Positions 9,140 through 20,846 are shown, counted from the stretch's first letter. The stretch: DNA of 64,000 nucleotides from Rhynchopus sp. YZ270_cl-10 (GCA_964035575.1 OZ037865.1:1364001-1428000), one strand, 5' to 3'. Program-made: numbers and translations. Notes: generated by a model not told the origin, from the sequence alone.

Positions 9140-10567
9140 ATGGCGCTGAGTAACTTAGACAGACAAATCGAGCAGCTGAAACGATGCGAGCCGATTAGGG
9201 AGAGCGAGGTGAAGGCGCTGTGCCTGAAGGCGCGCGAGTTCCTGCAGGAGGAAAGCAATGTGCAGCCCGTTCCGGCACCGGTGACCATCGTGGGAGACAT
9301 CCACGGACAGTTCTACGACCTGCGGGAGATGTTCAAGGTGGGTGGGGACGTCCCTGTGACGAACTACGTGTTCATGGGTGACTACGTGGATAGAGGGTTC
9401 TACTCTGTGGAGACGTTCCTGCTGCTGTTGGCGCTTAAGGTGCGTTTCCCAGACAGAGTAACGCTGGTGCGTGGCAACCACGAAAGCAGGCAGATCACAC
9501 AGGTCTACGGGTTCTACGACGAATGCCTCCGAAAATACGGGAGTGTGAACGTCTGGCGGTACTGCACAGATGTGTTTGACTTCTTGACGCTGTCTGCGTT
9601 GGTGGGGTCCCGTGTGCTGTGTCTGCACGGAGGGCTGTCGCCTAGCATAAACACATTCGACCAGATCCGAGCAATCGAGCGTAAACAAGAGGTGCCGCAC
9701 GATGGTGCCATGTGTGACCTCATGTGGTCCGACCCCGAGGACATTGACGGATGGGGTCTCTCGCCGCGTGGTGCTGGGTACCTCTTCGGAGGGGATGTTG
9801 TGCAGCAGTTTAACACCACCAACACGGTATGTATTAGTTGAATGTGTGGCAACATGCTTCGTTGTGTGGCCCAAGATGTGTTGGAAAAGCTTTGTTTGAT
9901 AGGCGTGTGCAGTGCCCTTCATCAGTGTGAGTGATCAAGACACGTTATGTTGAATTTTTATGTTGAGGAAGAAACAAATTACACATTTGCACAGGTGGAC
10001 CTGATCGCCAGATCGCATCAGTTGGTGATGGAGGGATACAAGGCGTTGTTCAACGACTCGATTGTGACCGTGTGGTCCGCACCGAACTACTGCTACAGGT
10101 ATGTGGGCGTTTAATACAAAGTGCTTGGTAATAGGCAACAACGACTTGACAGAACCCCGCCAGCCTGGTTAACCTTTTTTTTTTTACCTTCCGCTGTTGG
10201 CCGCAGGGTACTTTTGCTTTCATCCAGATAGCTAGCTAGCATCGTACGTGGATTTTAGTTTCGACTTTTTTTCTTTCTTTTTTTTTAGAACACTTTCTCA
10301 CTGCTCCAACTCATCATCAAAACAATCAGGTGTGGCAACGTCGCCTCGATACTGGAACTGGACGAACACCAGAACAAGAATTACAAAATATTTGAGGCGG
10401 CACCACAGGTATGCAAAACGCCCCCCAAAAAACTTCACAAAACCCTATTCAAAAGCCCCCCCAAAAATCTGCCTTTTTGACCCCAACTCTCACCCCTTAT
10501 TATTCTTTTTCCACAGGGGACAAGGGTGAGCGGACCGGCTAAGGAACCCATCGAATATTTCATGTAG
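9140..10567 (+). CDS. PPP4C: Serine/threonine protein phosphatase 4 catalytic subunit
   Basis: A 306-residue product built from exons 9140-9826, 9995-10098, 10330-10408 and 10517-10567; human PP4c has 307 residues. It is a PP2A-family metallophosphatase that removes phosphate from Ser/Thr and normally works with regulatory subunits. Metal-binding motifs GDIHGQ, GDYVDRG and RGNHE are intact, as are the long block [19 protein letters not shown] and the WSAPNYCYR motif, which spans the second splice junction. The N-terminus ([20 protein letters not shown]) favours PP4 over PP2A or PP6. Donors are GTATGT, GTATGT and GTATGC. The chain ends EYFM rather than the family's YFL, so the methylated C-terminal leucine is replaced. 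Intron 2 contains dispersed repeat G. Confidence 0.95.
10190..10237 (+). repeat. Dispersed repeat G inside PP4c intron 2
   Basis: Carries TTGGCCGCAGGGTACTTT and CTTTCATCCAGAT, matching the copy at 725-770. Its place in an intron of a conserved gene shows the repeat is tolerated within transcripts. Confidence 0.55.
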
Positions 10568-10736
10568 AACACAACACCACCATCAGTAGAATTAAATACC
10601 CCTTCCCCGTCTCCCCCCACATACCCCCCCGTTTCTCACTCACCCACTCCGTTACCTATTATTCCCCCCCAAAAAATAAAGAAGTGGGCATCCTCTCGGT
10701 GAAACCACTGTTTTTTTTTTTATATTTTTTTTTCCA

Positions 10737-10766
10737 AGGTGACTAAGCAGAGGCTTCGGTTCATCT
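10737..10766 (+). repeat. Hairpin repeat, group A (short loop)
   Basis: AGGTGA, CTAAGC, loop AGAG, GCTT, TCATCT, then TATAAACTTTTC. The loop is shortened to four bases while both helices are largely kept. Confidence 0.65.
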
Positions 10767-11388
10767 TATAAACTTTTCATTTTTTTTTCTTAAAATAAAC
10801 GAGGTAGTCCCACGCGGCTCCTTTCTTCAGGGAGTTGCCGGGAGAAAAAAAAAATTTCCCCCCACACTCCCCATCTCCTTCCCTTCCACCCACAAACTTT
10901 GCCTGAGGGTTTCAGCTTATTTTTTTTTCATGGTTTTTTTTTGTTCAAATTGCGTTTCTGTTCTCCTGAATTGACCGATAAACCGATAAAGTGCACATTT
11001 TATTGATATTTTTTTTTATCGTTGTGAATGCGGTTGGGATAACCAGCCTCGTTTATATTTCAGTTATTTTTTCAAATAATTATGATTTTGTTTTTTCCCC
11101 CTACTTAAAAATGCTTTTACAAGAGAAAAGTCAGCATAGCAGTGGGGATGTCCCTACACTCTCCTTCTGCCAGCTGCAACATAAAAGCATCTAACCTCTC
11201 GCTAACCTAAAGAGATCACAGCTCATATTTTAAAAACAAAGAAAAAACCCCAACCAACAAACATCGCCTCTCAGGGGGATACCTTTTATGTTGACGGGAG
11301 AAAATAAAAAAACGTCAGCACAACAAAGGGAAAAGGAAAAAAATGGAACTTCATTTTAAAGTGAAAGTGACTTTTAAAAATACGCGGC

Positions 11389-11389
<1 letters not shown>

Positions 11390-11420
<31 letters not shown>
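11390..11420 (+). repeat. GA dinucleotide microsatellite
   Basis: A short GA run with one interruption (GAGCGAGAG). Confidence 0.8.
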
Positions 11421-11422
<2 letters not shown>

Positions 11423-11600
11423 GATGACATTTGGAATTTTTTTCTCTTCACCACATCTTTTTTCTTAAAAAAAGAGGGAGTGTTTCAGTTCCATTCTTTC
11501 GCTGCGGTGTTCTGTTCTCCCTGAAGGCCGTCGCCTTTCCTACAGTGGAAAACCACGATGTCTGTTTATGGTTTTTTTTTTAAAAAAAATCTTTTTTTCA

Positions 11601-11634
11601 AGGTGACTAAGCATGAGATTGCTTTGACTCATCT
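11601..11634 (+). repeat. Hairpin repeat, group A
   Basis: AGGTGA, CTAAGC, loop ATGAGATT, GCTTTG, AC, TCATCT. One mismatch in the inner helix; the two-base 3' bulge is AC rather than GA. Confidence 0.65.
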
Positions 11635-11663
11635 GATAAACTTTCCTTTTTTTTTTATCTTTC

Positions 11664-11693
11664 TGATGTTGTGCATGAGAAGCACATCCATCA
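11664..11693 (+). repeat. Hairpin repeat, group B (clear)
   Basis: TGATG pairs with CATCA and TGTGC with GCACA; the loop is ATGAGAA and the 3' bulge is TC. The group A copy at 11601 lies only 30 bases upstream. Confidence 0.75.
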
Positions 11694-11785
11694 AAGTTTT
11701 TTTTTTTTCTATTATTTGTTCTCCCATCAGGAACGAACGCTGCACACACATAGGAACGTTTTTTTTTTCTAGTAGAACTCAACTC

Positions 11786-11835
11786 ATGTACCAAGGTACA
11801 CTGTTTCACGAGAAGGGGCTTGTTGTACTTCAAAG
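11786..11835 (+). repeat. Dispersed repeat C (hairpin part only)
   Basis: AAGGTACA and TGTACTT form the arms; the loop holds CACGAGAAGG. It corresponds to the 3' half of the longer copies at 33141 and 34559. Confidence 0.5.
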
Positions 11836-12736
11836 TTAATTTTCTATGCAACCGGCCGTTATAACGCTTTTCTTTGAAAATGTGCCTCTTTCATAATATC
11901 CACATTCCCCATTCCCCAGCAGCATCACCCCCCTCTCCGTCTATTTGGGGGGGGCAATACACAGCGTCATCCGTCCTGAAATATTTGACAAATATTTTGA
12001 CAATTTTTTTTTTTTTGCATTTTTTTTTTGTCACACAATATGGAGGAATACGGAACTGAAGTTGGATTGTGCCTTTTTTTTTTCTCCCCCCCCCCACCCC
12101 AATGCTTTTGATTCTCCTGAATCGAAAGCGTATGAATTTTAGTTTGTTTTTTTTTTTAATCCCTTCAGGGCTCTATAATGACCTCCCCTCCCCTTCAGGA
12201 AATATGGCGGTTTTATAAAGCCCTGTCTTCGTTACCGATAATGTGTTACATACGAGTGTGCCTTATCCATTTTTTATTTTTATTTTTGAGAATTTTATTT
12301 TAGCTTTATTTTTGTGTTGAACTTAAAGATGTGTCTTATAAACAACTTTAAAACATTTTTTTTCTAACAGTACCTTGCGTCCACCGATGGACGGTGAGGC
12401 GTTATGCACTTTAAGCTTCTTTGTTGATTAATTTTTCTATGATTGTGTATCTATTTTACATAGTGGTGTTTCCAAAAATCCTGTCAGGGATCTGTCAACA
12501 TCGGCACTATCGGGAGCACCAAAAATAGCAAAGAAGAGTGCCTTTTGCGTGATAGCTGCACTTCAAAAGAATATTGGAGGAGGAAAAGGAGGAGAAAAAA
12601 AAACTGAAAAGCTGAACCCGAGAGGCTGGCCTAAGAGTGGAGGGATGGGGCATGGGAAGAAAAAAACAACACAAAACACAAAACACAAACCATGTATCTT
12701 CGGGTATACATTGTGATTTCAAAAAAAAAAACATAC

Positions 12737-12782
12737 AGTGGAGATTGCACAACTGTGGCAACACAACCGAGGCAACTACACT
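12737..12782 (+). repeat. Hairpin repeat, group D (long-loop form)
   Basis: Close relative of the copy at 2399, with AGTGGAGATTG and CAACTACACT arms and a slightly shorter interior. A poly-A-rich tail follows. Confidence 0.55.
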
Positions 12783-12870
12783 ACTCCAACAATTTTTCAA
12801 AAAAACCACAAAAAAAAAAAAAGCCTCCCGTCTCCGGGCAGTTGTTGGGGGGGGAAACAGAAAAAATAAT

Positions 12871-12899
12871 AGTGGAGCACACTCTAGGGTGGCTACACT
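12871..12899 (+). repeat. Hairpin repeat, group D
   Basis: AGTG-G-AGC pairs with GCT-A-CACT and CAC with GTG around TCTAGG. The tail AATACAACCAAGTTTTC follows directly, as in the intronic copy at 49564. Confidence 0.7.
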
Positions 12900-13198
12900 A
12901 ATACAACCAAGTTTTCAAAAAAAGCAAAAAAAAAATAAAAAGTTTAAAACAATCCAACATATGGAGACAAGACCCCTTCCTTGCTTCCAAAAGAAAAAAA
13001 GAATTATTCCCACCTCTTCCCTATTCTCTCCTCATACTCTCGCCCCCCAATTTTTATTGTTTTTTGTCTGTTCAGTGGGGGCTCGGAAATGCCATTCTGA
13101 AGTCTTTTTTCTAAAAGAAGATATGGCAATGGATGGGGAGAAGTAAGAGACGGGGGGAGTGCCTGACTGGTTTTGTTTTTTATTGTAAAAATTTTGGG

Positions 13199-13231
13199 AG
13201 ATGGTTTAGTGCCCACGAGGCAGGTCCATCT
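13199..13231 (+). repeat. Hairpin repeat, group B
   Basis: AGATGG/CCATCT (6 bp) and TGCC/GGCA with loop CACGA. The arm sequence is unique among copies, but the layout is the same. Confidence 0.7.
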
Positions 13232-13323
13232 TTTTCAAGATTTTTTTTTTCTTTTTTTTTTTTTTTTGAATGAATACACAACAGGCGGCCCTGTTGAAAG
13301 CGGGATATTATATTTTACGAAAT

Positions 13324-13352
13324 AGTGGAGCTCATCCTTGGGTGTCTACACT
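13324..13352 (+). repeat. Hairpin repeat, group D
   Basis: AGTGGAG and CTACACT arms around CATCCTTGGGTG. The tail AATTCAAGTTTTC follows. Confidence 0.65.
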
Positions 13353-13819
13353 AATTCAAGTTTTCAAAAAAAATAAAAAAAGGAAGAAAGACATCCTCAC
13401 TCTCACACACAGCGCTTTTGGACCATATTCCGCACAGGAATTTTGCCCAAAAACCTGGTTTTCAAACACACGAAAAACACAAGGTGTTTTCAGTCATTTT
13501 TTTTTTGCATTTTGTTTTTTTTTTTCCCTTCCCCTTCCTTCACCTCTCTTTATTTTCTTGTGTTTTTTTTTTATTCTCTGAAAAAATAATAAAGTGGTGT
13601 TGGAGTTACGCAAATGGGGAAATGAACAAAAAAAAACACAAAACAAAACTGGATGCAAAAAGAAAACAACAACAAAAACAGAATCTGAGATGATCCGACA
13701 AAAAAAAATACGAGTGGAAGGGGAAAAAATGCAAAATAAAAAATGTGCGCGCATAATGCGCAAAGTGACAAAAAAACAAAGGTATTCCCTCTGCGCTTTT
13801 TCTGAAGATCTAGACTACC

Positions 13820-13930
13820 GTAAACTGTAAATATGTTGGACCGTAAAAAATGTTGGGACAGCCCAAAAAAAAAGGCTCGCTCGTCCCAACTATCCCAACC
13901 ATTATTACGGTCCAACATATGTACAGTTAC
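13820..13930. mobile_element. Foldback element, 111 bp
   Basis: Arms of about 26 bases (left includes ATATGTTGGACCGTAA, right TTACGGTCCAACATAT) enclose a second helix GTTGGGAC/GTCCCAAC. Nearly the whole element would fold into one hairpin. No ORF. Confidence 0.7.
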
Positions 13931-14383
13931 TGGTGTGATTCAGGGGGTACGGACAACCTACGGGAGAACCACGGAGAATCCGTTTGGTGATCATACCAGG
14001 TACGGTGTGTTCTTCACTTTATTTTCCTCCAAATGTCCCTACTAAAATAGGGCCATCGCGAGGTTTTTTCACTAGCTCTCAGTAGCGTCTCATAGGCTCT
14101 CACAGACTCTCCAAACCAACCATTTTTTTTTTGTTCATCACTTTCAGGTACACTGTCACAGAGAGAGCTATTGTATTCCAACTTTTTTCATTTAACTTTC
14201 ACAAACAAAATCACCACCCCCCCCTCTTCAGCATCCACCCCTCTTCCCACTACACCATGTTCTGATAACCCTTTTCTTTGTCATTTTCTCTCATATTCAT
14301 GATGCCGTATCGATAAAACAAAACCAACCCTTTTTTTTTCCAAGGTCGTAGGACCTACTTCTCTTTTTCTCTCTTTTTAAAAA

Positions 14384-17300
14384 ATGACCAAAACGCAATG
14401 GTTGAGGGGTGCATCACAATATGGGGATGTGCCTGCCTTGGGTGGGTCTGCAATGCGCTGTGTCGCGGCAGGTCTTTCCAGCGATGTGCACCTCACGACC
14501 CGCCGTCCCCGACAACAGGCAGAACTCGAAACCGCGCACCACAATGCACTCCGCCCCTTTTTGATTCTCTTTGTCTTCCTCGCACTGTTCTCTTCTCTTC
14601 TTAAGGAAGGCGTTCTTGGCGAAAAATGGGAGTGCCTTTTAGTTCAATCACAACAACAAGCCTGGAGAGGACCTCAAACATCACACACCGCACATCCTTC
14701 TGGAGACCTATTAGACGCTACTCTTGATGACATAGGTGAATGCGATACAATCTCGGTTGAATACCACGGAGATGCAAGCCTGAAGGGGTCTGTTTTGCGG
14801 TCAAATGGCTCTTCTTTGGTTTCAGATGACCGAAGGAGCATGGTGACCGCCACTGCACAGCTTCTCTCTTTATCAGGATCCGGTGCCTTTTATCCGAGGG
14901 TAGGAAAACAGTTTGTTGCAGGGTTTTCATTTGAGCTTGCCTCTGTTGCAGGGGGTTGGGTGTTCTCTTATGATAGCACAACAGATGGGGTTGGATATGT
15001 GAATTTGTCGACAACTGCTACTTCCTCAGATCATCTTAATGTTACAACTAAGATCCTCCGCAGACGAGAATTTCTTTTTATTGGCTCAGGGGACAACGCA
15101 GGCACGCACGACTCTTTCATCGACACCATCTTCACCTCCGTTGCAGACATTACCTCGCAGAGCTCCGTCTTTTTTGAGACAATAAATAGCTGTGAAGCAG
15201 CAGGAGGGTATTTCTGGGACTATACACCCATCGCAATATCGACAGAGGAGCACGACTGTGGTTTTCTCTTCGCAGAAAACCTTCCAAAATTCTTGCATTC
15301 ATACGACCCAAAGGAGACCCAGGATCTTTCCATTCTTTCTGTTGCTTTGACTTTTCGGGAAAACACATTTGAGGTGGGGGGGACGGCGGAAGGGGCGCTT
15401 CTGAACCGCACCGCAGAGGAGTATCTTGCAACATACAGCGTCGAAGCAGATCTGCACTTAGGAGATGTGGAGCCAGCCTCGGGAGAGATTTTCCGCATCT
15501 CCTCTGGGCTGAACGACCCCTCTACAGCAGTGCTGCAGTACACTGCTGACAACGTGAGTGTGGCGGAAGTTGCAGAATACGAAGGCTTCTTCTTTTATAC
15601 AGAGGCCCCGCAGTTCTACACAACGTCGGTGGTAGTGTACGCGCACGACAATGAATGGGCAAAGAGCGAGCTGGCCTTGAGGGTAGTGCTGTCCTTTGTG
15701 GTGATATTCATGATTGTGTGCTGGATAATCCGTGCGGTGCAGAACTTTTCGGGTCCAGGGCGGAGTTCAGTTGACACCCCATTCCCTGCTCTGCGATCTG
15801 GAGAAGGTGGGACTGCGAATGCGTTGTCCCTCTGGCTTCTGTTTCTCCTGATTGCATACTTTTTGAATGTAAACTGCATCGCCCCGTTTGCGAATGACGC
15901 CTTCTGGCGCTTCCTCGATGCGCATTCCGAAGCAATATACTTTATGGCCCAAAACTCCTTCTGCATCGCGTTCATCCGGGTGTGCTACTACTCCTGCAAA
16001 GGGTCAACAAAAAGCTGGCTCTTCGTCTGCTATCCTGCTATATGCTATGCCGTAGGCGGGCTGCTGCTTCACTTCTTTGTATCCTACTATTTTGCCGACG
16101 AAATCTCTTGCGGAGACCCCAATGGAATGGGTATCTCCTTCATAGTATACCCAGCATCTCGCCCTGTCTGCCTGGACATGGAATGCCCTGGAACAGAAAA
16201 TGGAACATATGCCGGGTCAACAGCGTCTAGCAGTGGACTGCGTTGGGGTAAGAGGGATAAAACAGGGGCTTCGCCTCTGACGGCGTTCCTCTCGTTACTT
16301 GCATTTCATATGTTCTTCCTGTTGTACGGTCTGCGGGTATACATAAAGCTGACCTTCTTCCTCCTCCCGTCCGTTCCGTTCTCTCCCAATGCATGCCCAT
16401 TTCTCTTGGTGCGGTGGTTCTCATATTTCGGGGTAATCTATATCACGCTGTTGCTAGGCATTTTCTTGCATCTGTATTATACCTCGCGTGACGGAGGGGG
16501 TACCGCGATGCAAGGGAATAATAAAGGATTGGGGAATACGTTTTCGAATACGACGTTTTTGTTTTTTATTGTGGTGGCATGCTTTCCGTTATCAAGACGG
16601 CGGGTGAAGGTGAAGGGGGACACTGCGTCTGAAACATCTCAGGAGGAGGCAAAAGGGTTTTTCTTGAATGCAATCACAATGCTCCGCGACTTTGCAGACG
16701 GGTTTTCCCTTGGCAGAATTGTATGCGGGACAAAGGACAACGACGACACCTTCTCCGATACGATTACCTCCGTCCACACTTCCTGCGGTTCTCTGCATAC
16801 CCAAGCTGCGATGGCAAATGCGCTTCGTGTACCATTTTGTCTTGAAAGTGCGGATTGGCTGTGGGCTGTATCGTGGGAGGTGACGGCAGCTGATCCACGT
16901 ATATTCTTTGAATGGCATTCGGTAGGGGCTGCAGAGGCAGCTGCGATAGCGGCATGTGATGGGTCTATGTTTGAACAGTATGCACGGCGCTATGCTAATC
17001 CGTTCTATAAGAAGGCAGCGTCGGAGACGTCGAAGTCGCCTAAAGAGTCTGAGATGCGTTCTGCATCGTCCACCACTACGGCATCGCCAAGGAAGCGGGA
17101 TGGGGGAGGGACGCCGCCTCCGGAACAGCAAATAGATACCCGCAGGGTTCCGAACAACCAAATGGCACCGCGGGTCGCAAATTGGTACAAAAGCCGCTGT
17201 GTCACAGTGGTCTCCCGGCTGACCGTCGAAATGAACTCCAGCGACGATATGAGTGAGGAAGCGGACGAATCGCATTCCATCGCGCACACCGATTCACCAA

Positions 17301-19134
17301 AGCCGTCAAACGCACCGAGTGTGAATGATAGTGAGCTTGATATGGATATGACCCCGAAGACGTCCCCTACAGGGACGCCGTCGAGGAAGAAGAGGAACAG
17401 GAGTCCTGTCTTAGTAGGGAGGCAGAAGGAGGTGGAGAACCAGAATGAGTTGCTGCGGAAGTGGCTTGTGGAGAGGACAGGGTACGCATCGAACACAGAG
17501 GATGACGACGATCCGGTGCGGAGGAGGCATCGTCGTCTGTACAGCAGGGCGTCACCTCGGGGACGGCCGCGTGAGGCAAGGCCGCAGCGTCCGCCGTCGG
17601 TGACACCACCAGAGCGAGGGTTGCACACCCCGCGCTGTCTGACGCCGGTGCTCAGTGCGCTGCACCTCTCGCGGGACAACTCGCGTGCGTCGTCGACAGA
17701 GTCCTCCGCAACCCCGCCCCCAGAGAAGAAGAAGAGGAGACGGCAGCCCTCCTCGCTTGTCCGCCCGAAGGCAAGGTTGCGTACAAAGCAAAACCGTTTG
17801 CGTCTGTCGGAGCAAGGCCACCAGCAGGAAGGGGTGCAGGAAAAGGCGATGAACGGCGCCACGAAGTCAAAGTATCTGATGGACTGGGAGCGTGTAGGGA
17901 TGACAACGTTGCTGCCGGTGGTGTCGGTGGGGCAGAACCAGAGCTGTGTGGCGTGCTCCTCCACTACCATTGCGGTGTCGTTCCGTGGGACGATCAACAT
18001 TGACAACGTGAAGTCTGACCTGCACGCATGCTCGACAAAGGTGTCCCCGATCAACATGCTTGACCCCTTCGCAGCGTTCACCCGCGCCACCCGCCTGCCC
18101 TTCGTCTTCACAGCAGTCCCCATGCGCCTCCACACAGGCTTCCTCTCGATCTGGGAGAAACATCTTCGCTCCACCACCGTACAGCACCTCATCCACCTCC
18201 TTGCCAGCGAAGGCAGTGCACAGACCCTCTACGGAGCGCGCGCCATCGAACGCAGAACAGTCTACATCACCGGACACAGCCTCGGGGGTGCCCTGGCAAG
18301 CCTCTGTGCCTACGACGTTCAGGTGCAGGTCATCCACGAAATTGACGGATTCCTGGAATCTGAAACATCTGCGCGCGCCCAAATCATATCAGAATGGGCG
18401 TTTACACTCGAAACAGAGTTGATGTCTGCAAAGTGTGCGTACAGCGAAGACCTCTTTCAATCAGTGGTGGCGGACTTTGGTGATTGGCTTGAGGATGACG
18501 TTAAGCCACGCCGCCCCCGTCAGGTGATCGTCTACACCTTTGGTTCGCCTAAGGTAGGGAACCGTGAGTGGATGAAGGTCTACGACAAGGCGCTTCCGAA
18601 CACCTTCCGCGTCGTGAACGGCGAGGATGCAGTGCCGACTATGCCGCCTAGTGGTGTGTTTGGTATACAATATAGGCATGTTGGTCAACTTGTATTGGTA
18701 TGTTAAAAACGATGTTTTGGGAGAGAGTGTCCAAAAAGTGTGAAATACAATGCCTATGTTTACAGATATCGTCCCACGGAGACCTGCGGCTGAACCCCGT
18801 CACAATCGAGCGGAGTCTTGCGTACGGTCCGCTGATCCCCAGCTCGAATGCATATGCGGACCACATGATGGCATCGTACAGGGTCTCCTTGCTTGCAGTC
18901 GCTTTCTCAAGGCGTATGGCGAAGTCGGTGACGTTCACCAATGATGTATGCACTGTACTTTAATGAAAAAAAACCCCCCCATCACAACAGTTCCATAAAG
19001 AAGGCATGGGCAATGTGTGGGTTGTCCTGCAGCAGGTGATCCAACATCAGCGTCATGAGACAGTGCTGCCAAGCAGTCCTCTTCCTGATCCGTTCCCTAC
19101 GCATGAACCGTACGGTGCGGATGACGGAGATTGA
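14384..19134 (+). CDS. Seven-helix membrane protein fused to a class-3 lipase
   Basis: About 1545 residues from exons 14384-18697, 18766-18945 and 18991-19134. A signal anchor lies near residues 56-76, then a roughly 350-residue extracytoplasmic domain. Seven hydrophobic helices lie at about 432-453, 480-505, 518-538, 545-571, 632-660, 677-700 and 723-738. A charged low-complexity linker (about 870-1140) leads to a lipase_3 domain: SFRGT, GHSLGG (Ser1299), FGSPKVGN, NGEDAVPTMP (Asp1415), and ADHMM in exon 2 (His1471, probable third triad residue). It likely hydrolyses acylglycerols or phospholipids at the membrane. Diacylglycerol lipases join four helices to this fold; seven helices after a large ectodomain suggests a receptor-like layout. 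Donors are GTATGT and GTATGC. The last exon is chosen by frame and acceptor ACAACAG. Confidence 0.8.
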
Positions 19135-19565
19135 AAGTGCTCTATGTGCGTCGGATGTCAATGTGTGTGCGATTGCAATGCCAGGTTCGTAAGAGGTTGT
19201 GGGGAGGGAGGTGATTCCATTCCTTTGATATTACGGATGGTGCAAATAACCTCTGTTGCATTTTTAGAGGTGTTTGCACTTTCAATTTCCCCTTTTTTTT
19301 TATAGATTATGGTGCAGTGTTGAAGCATGATGGGATTGCCAGGTTAGTTTTTTTTTTACTTCAATCTCAACGCCAACTGGGAGATGCATGGCATAAATGG
19401 TAGCATCTCACAAATTTTTTTTTTCGAAAATTCAAAAAAAATACAAAATGGAAATAGCTAAAAAAAACACGGGTGGGTAGAAGGGTAGAGTGGAGACAGC
19501 CAACAGCTCCAAATACGAGGAGATTTCTCTCAGATTTTTTTAGAGCAAAACGGTTTTTTCTGAAT

Positions 19566-19676
19566 TACAGTCCTCCAAATATGTTTGGCGTCCCGAAAAA
19601 AAGTCGTCAAAATTACCCCCAAAAAATCCCCATAAATCTGCCGTATTTGGACGCCAATTTATTTGGAGCACTGTAG
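19566..19676. mobile_element. Foldback element, about 111 bp
   Basis: Arms ACAGTCCTCCAAATA and TTTGGCGTCC on the left match GGACGCCAA and TTATTTGGAGCACTGT on the right. A further CTCCAAATACG lies upstream near 19510. No ORF. Confidence 0.65.
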
Positions 19677-19897
19677 TTCATTAGTAAACGATACAGGAAG
19701 TAAACCGTAGGGGGGGTTTGTTACGTTAATTAACAGGAAGTGATGTGTTCCTATGTGCGTGAATGTTGTCCCTTAGCGAGCGGGGGGGTGCTCACGTAAC
19801 AGCAGACGCTAGGTAGGATGGTTGCTGTGAGAGAGAGGGGTACAGGGTTGGTATCAATCGTTAGAGTTATTTCTGATTAATGTCAGTTGAAACCACT

Positions 19898-19984
19898 AAA
19901 TGAATGTAGGGCAGCATGGGGTCCACCCGTGCACCAGTCATGTTTCAAAGGTACACTGTCATGAGAGGGCTTTGTGTTTCAAAT
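19898..19984 (+). repeat. Dispersed repeat C (full-length form)
   Basis: Begins AAATGAATGTAGGGC and ends with an AAGGTACAC..GTGTTTC hairpin whose loop holds ATGAGAGG. Matches copies at 33141, 34559 and 41927. Confidence 0.55.
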
Positions 19985-20012
19985 TAGGATTATTTCAGCT
20001 ATTTTTGTGCGA

Positions 20013-20045
20013 AGGTGACTAAGCACATTGTGGCTTAGACTCGTC
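20013..20045 (+). repeat. Hairpin repeat, group A
   Basis: AGGTGA, CTAAGC, loop ACATTGTG, GCTTAG, bulge AC, TCGTC. The closing arm has changed from TCATC to TCGTC, still pairing through G-T. Confidence 0.65.
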
Positions 20046-20063
20046 GTGAGAAGCTGTTCTTGC

Positions 20064-20084
20064 GGTGTCTGCACGAGAGACATC
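20064..20084 (+). repeat. Hairpin repeat, group B (short)
   Basis: GGTGTCT pairs with AGACATC around GCACGAG. No 3' bulge is present here. Confidence 0.5.
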
Positions 20085-20167
20085 TTTATGCCACAAATTT
20101 TTTCTTCTTCTTCTTTTTTTCGCAAACAATCTGCAAGTATCTCTGCCCCTTTGGGGGTGATAATCAG

Positions 20168-20273
20168 TACACGGTGACCATGTACCCCGGGTAACAGGCG
20201 AAAATAACTGTTTTAGTGTGGTTACGCGACAAGGAAAATAGCATTTCCCGGGTCACATTTGGTCACCGTGTCC
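20168..20273. mobile_element. Foldback element, about 106 bp
   Basis: Left arm TACACGGTGACCATGT then CCCGGG matches right arm CCCGGG then ACATTTGGTCACCGTGT. An inner GTAAC/GTTAC helix follows. No ORF. Confidence 0.65.
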
Positions 20274-20776
20274 AGAACCTACTTTTGGTGGGCAATTGTC
20301 GATATAAGCAACACCTAACATATTCCCTTACCTATTTCCTTTATGTTTCGAAGCTATACGAAAACCCAGAGCGAACGACTCAACTTTTTATCAAAAATTG
20401 GCCCCTTTCCCCTTAGATGGAAACCGCAAAGCTCCTCCCTTTTTTTTTTTTGCGATTTCCCATTAGCAGCAGTTCTTTTTTTTGCGGTTCGCTTTTCTTT
20501 TATCACGCAATAAGCAAAACGGTGATTTTTTCTAAAGGGTTTTATTTTCCCCCATTTTGTCTGATGTCTTCTCTATCTATCTTCTCTTTTATATTTATTT
20601 TACTCAGGCAGCATTCACAACTTAGGTGGGAAGATCAATCAGGGCAGCTCTTACAGGCGTGCCGCAGCGCGCCAGAGGTGTGAGAGGCACACTTGGTGTG
20701 ATGGTTGTGGTTACTATTCTCATCGTTGTAAAGATATGCAGTTTTAGGTCCACCCTACGGCCTCTTTATTTTCTAC

Positions 20777-20803
20777 AGATGTGTGCACGAAAGGCACATT
20801 CAT
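20777..20803 (+). repeat. Hairpin repeat, group B (clear)
   Basis: AGATG/CAT closing arms, TGTGC/GCACA inner helix, loop ACGAAAG, 3' bulge TT. Confidence 0.7.
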
Positions 20804-20846
20804 GTTTGAAGTTTTTCTATTTTTCCTTTTCTTCTGAAGAAAAAAA

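Larger units (their letters stand above)
10568..14383. other. Gene-free stretch with many hairpin repeats
   Basis: About 3.8 kb without a supported gene. It contains group A, B, C and D hairpins, a GA microsatellite (about 11390-11420), poly-T and poly-A runs and the 13820-13930 foldback. The last 250 bases before 14384 are pyrimidine-rich and end TTTTTTCCAAG. Confidence 0.65.

Noticed and set aside
17005-18192. 395-residue minus-strand frame
   Set aside because: Opposite the lipase linker and start of the lipase domain; no domain pattern of its own.
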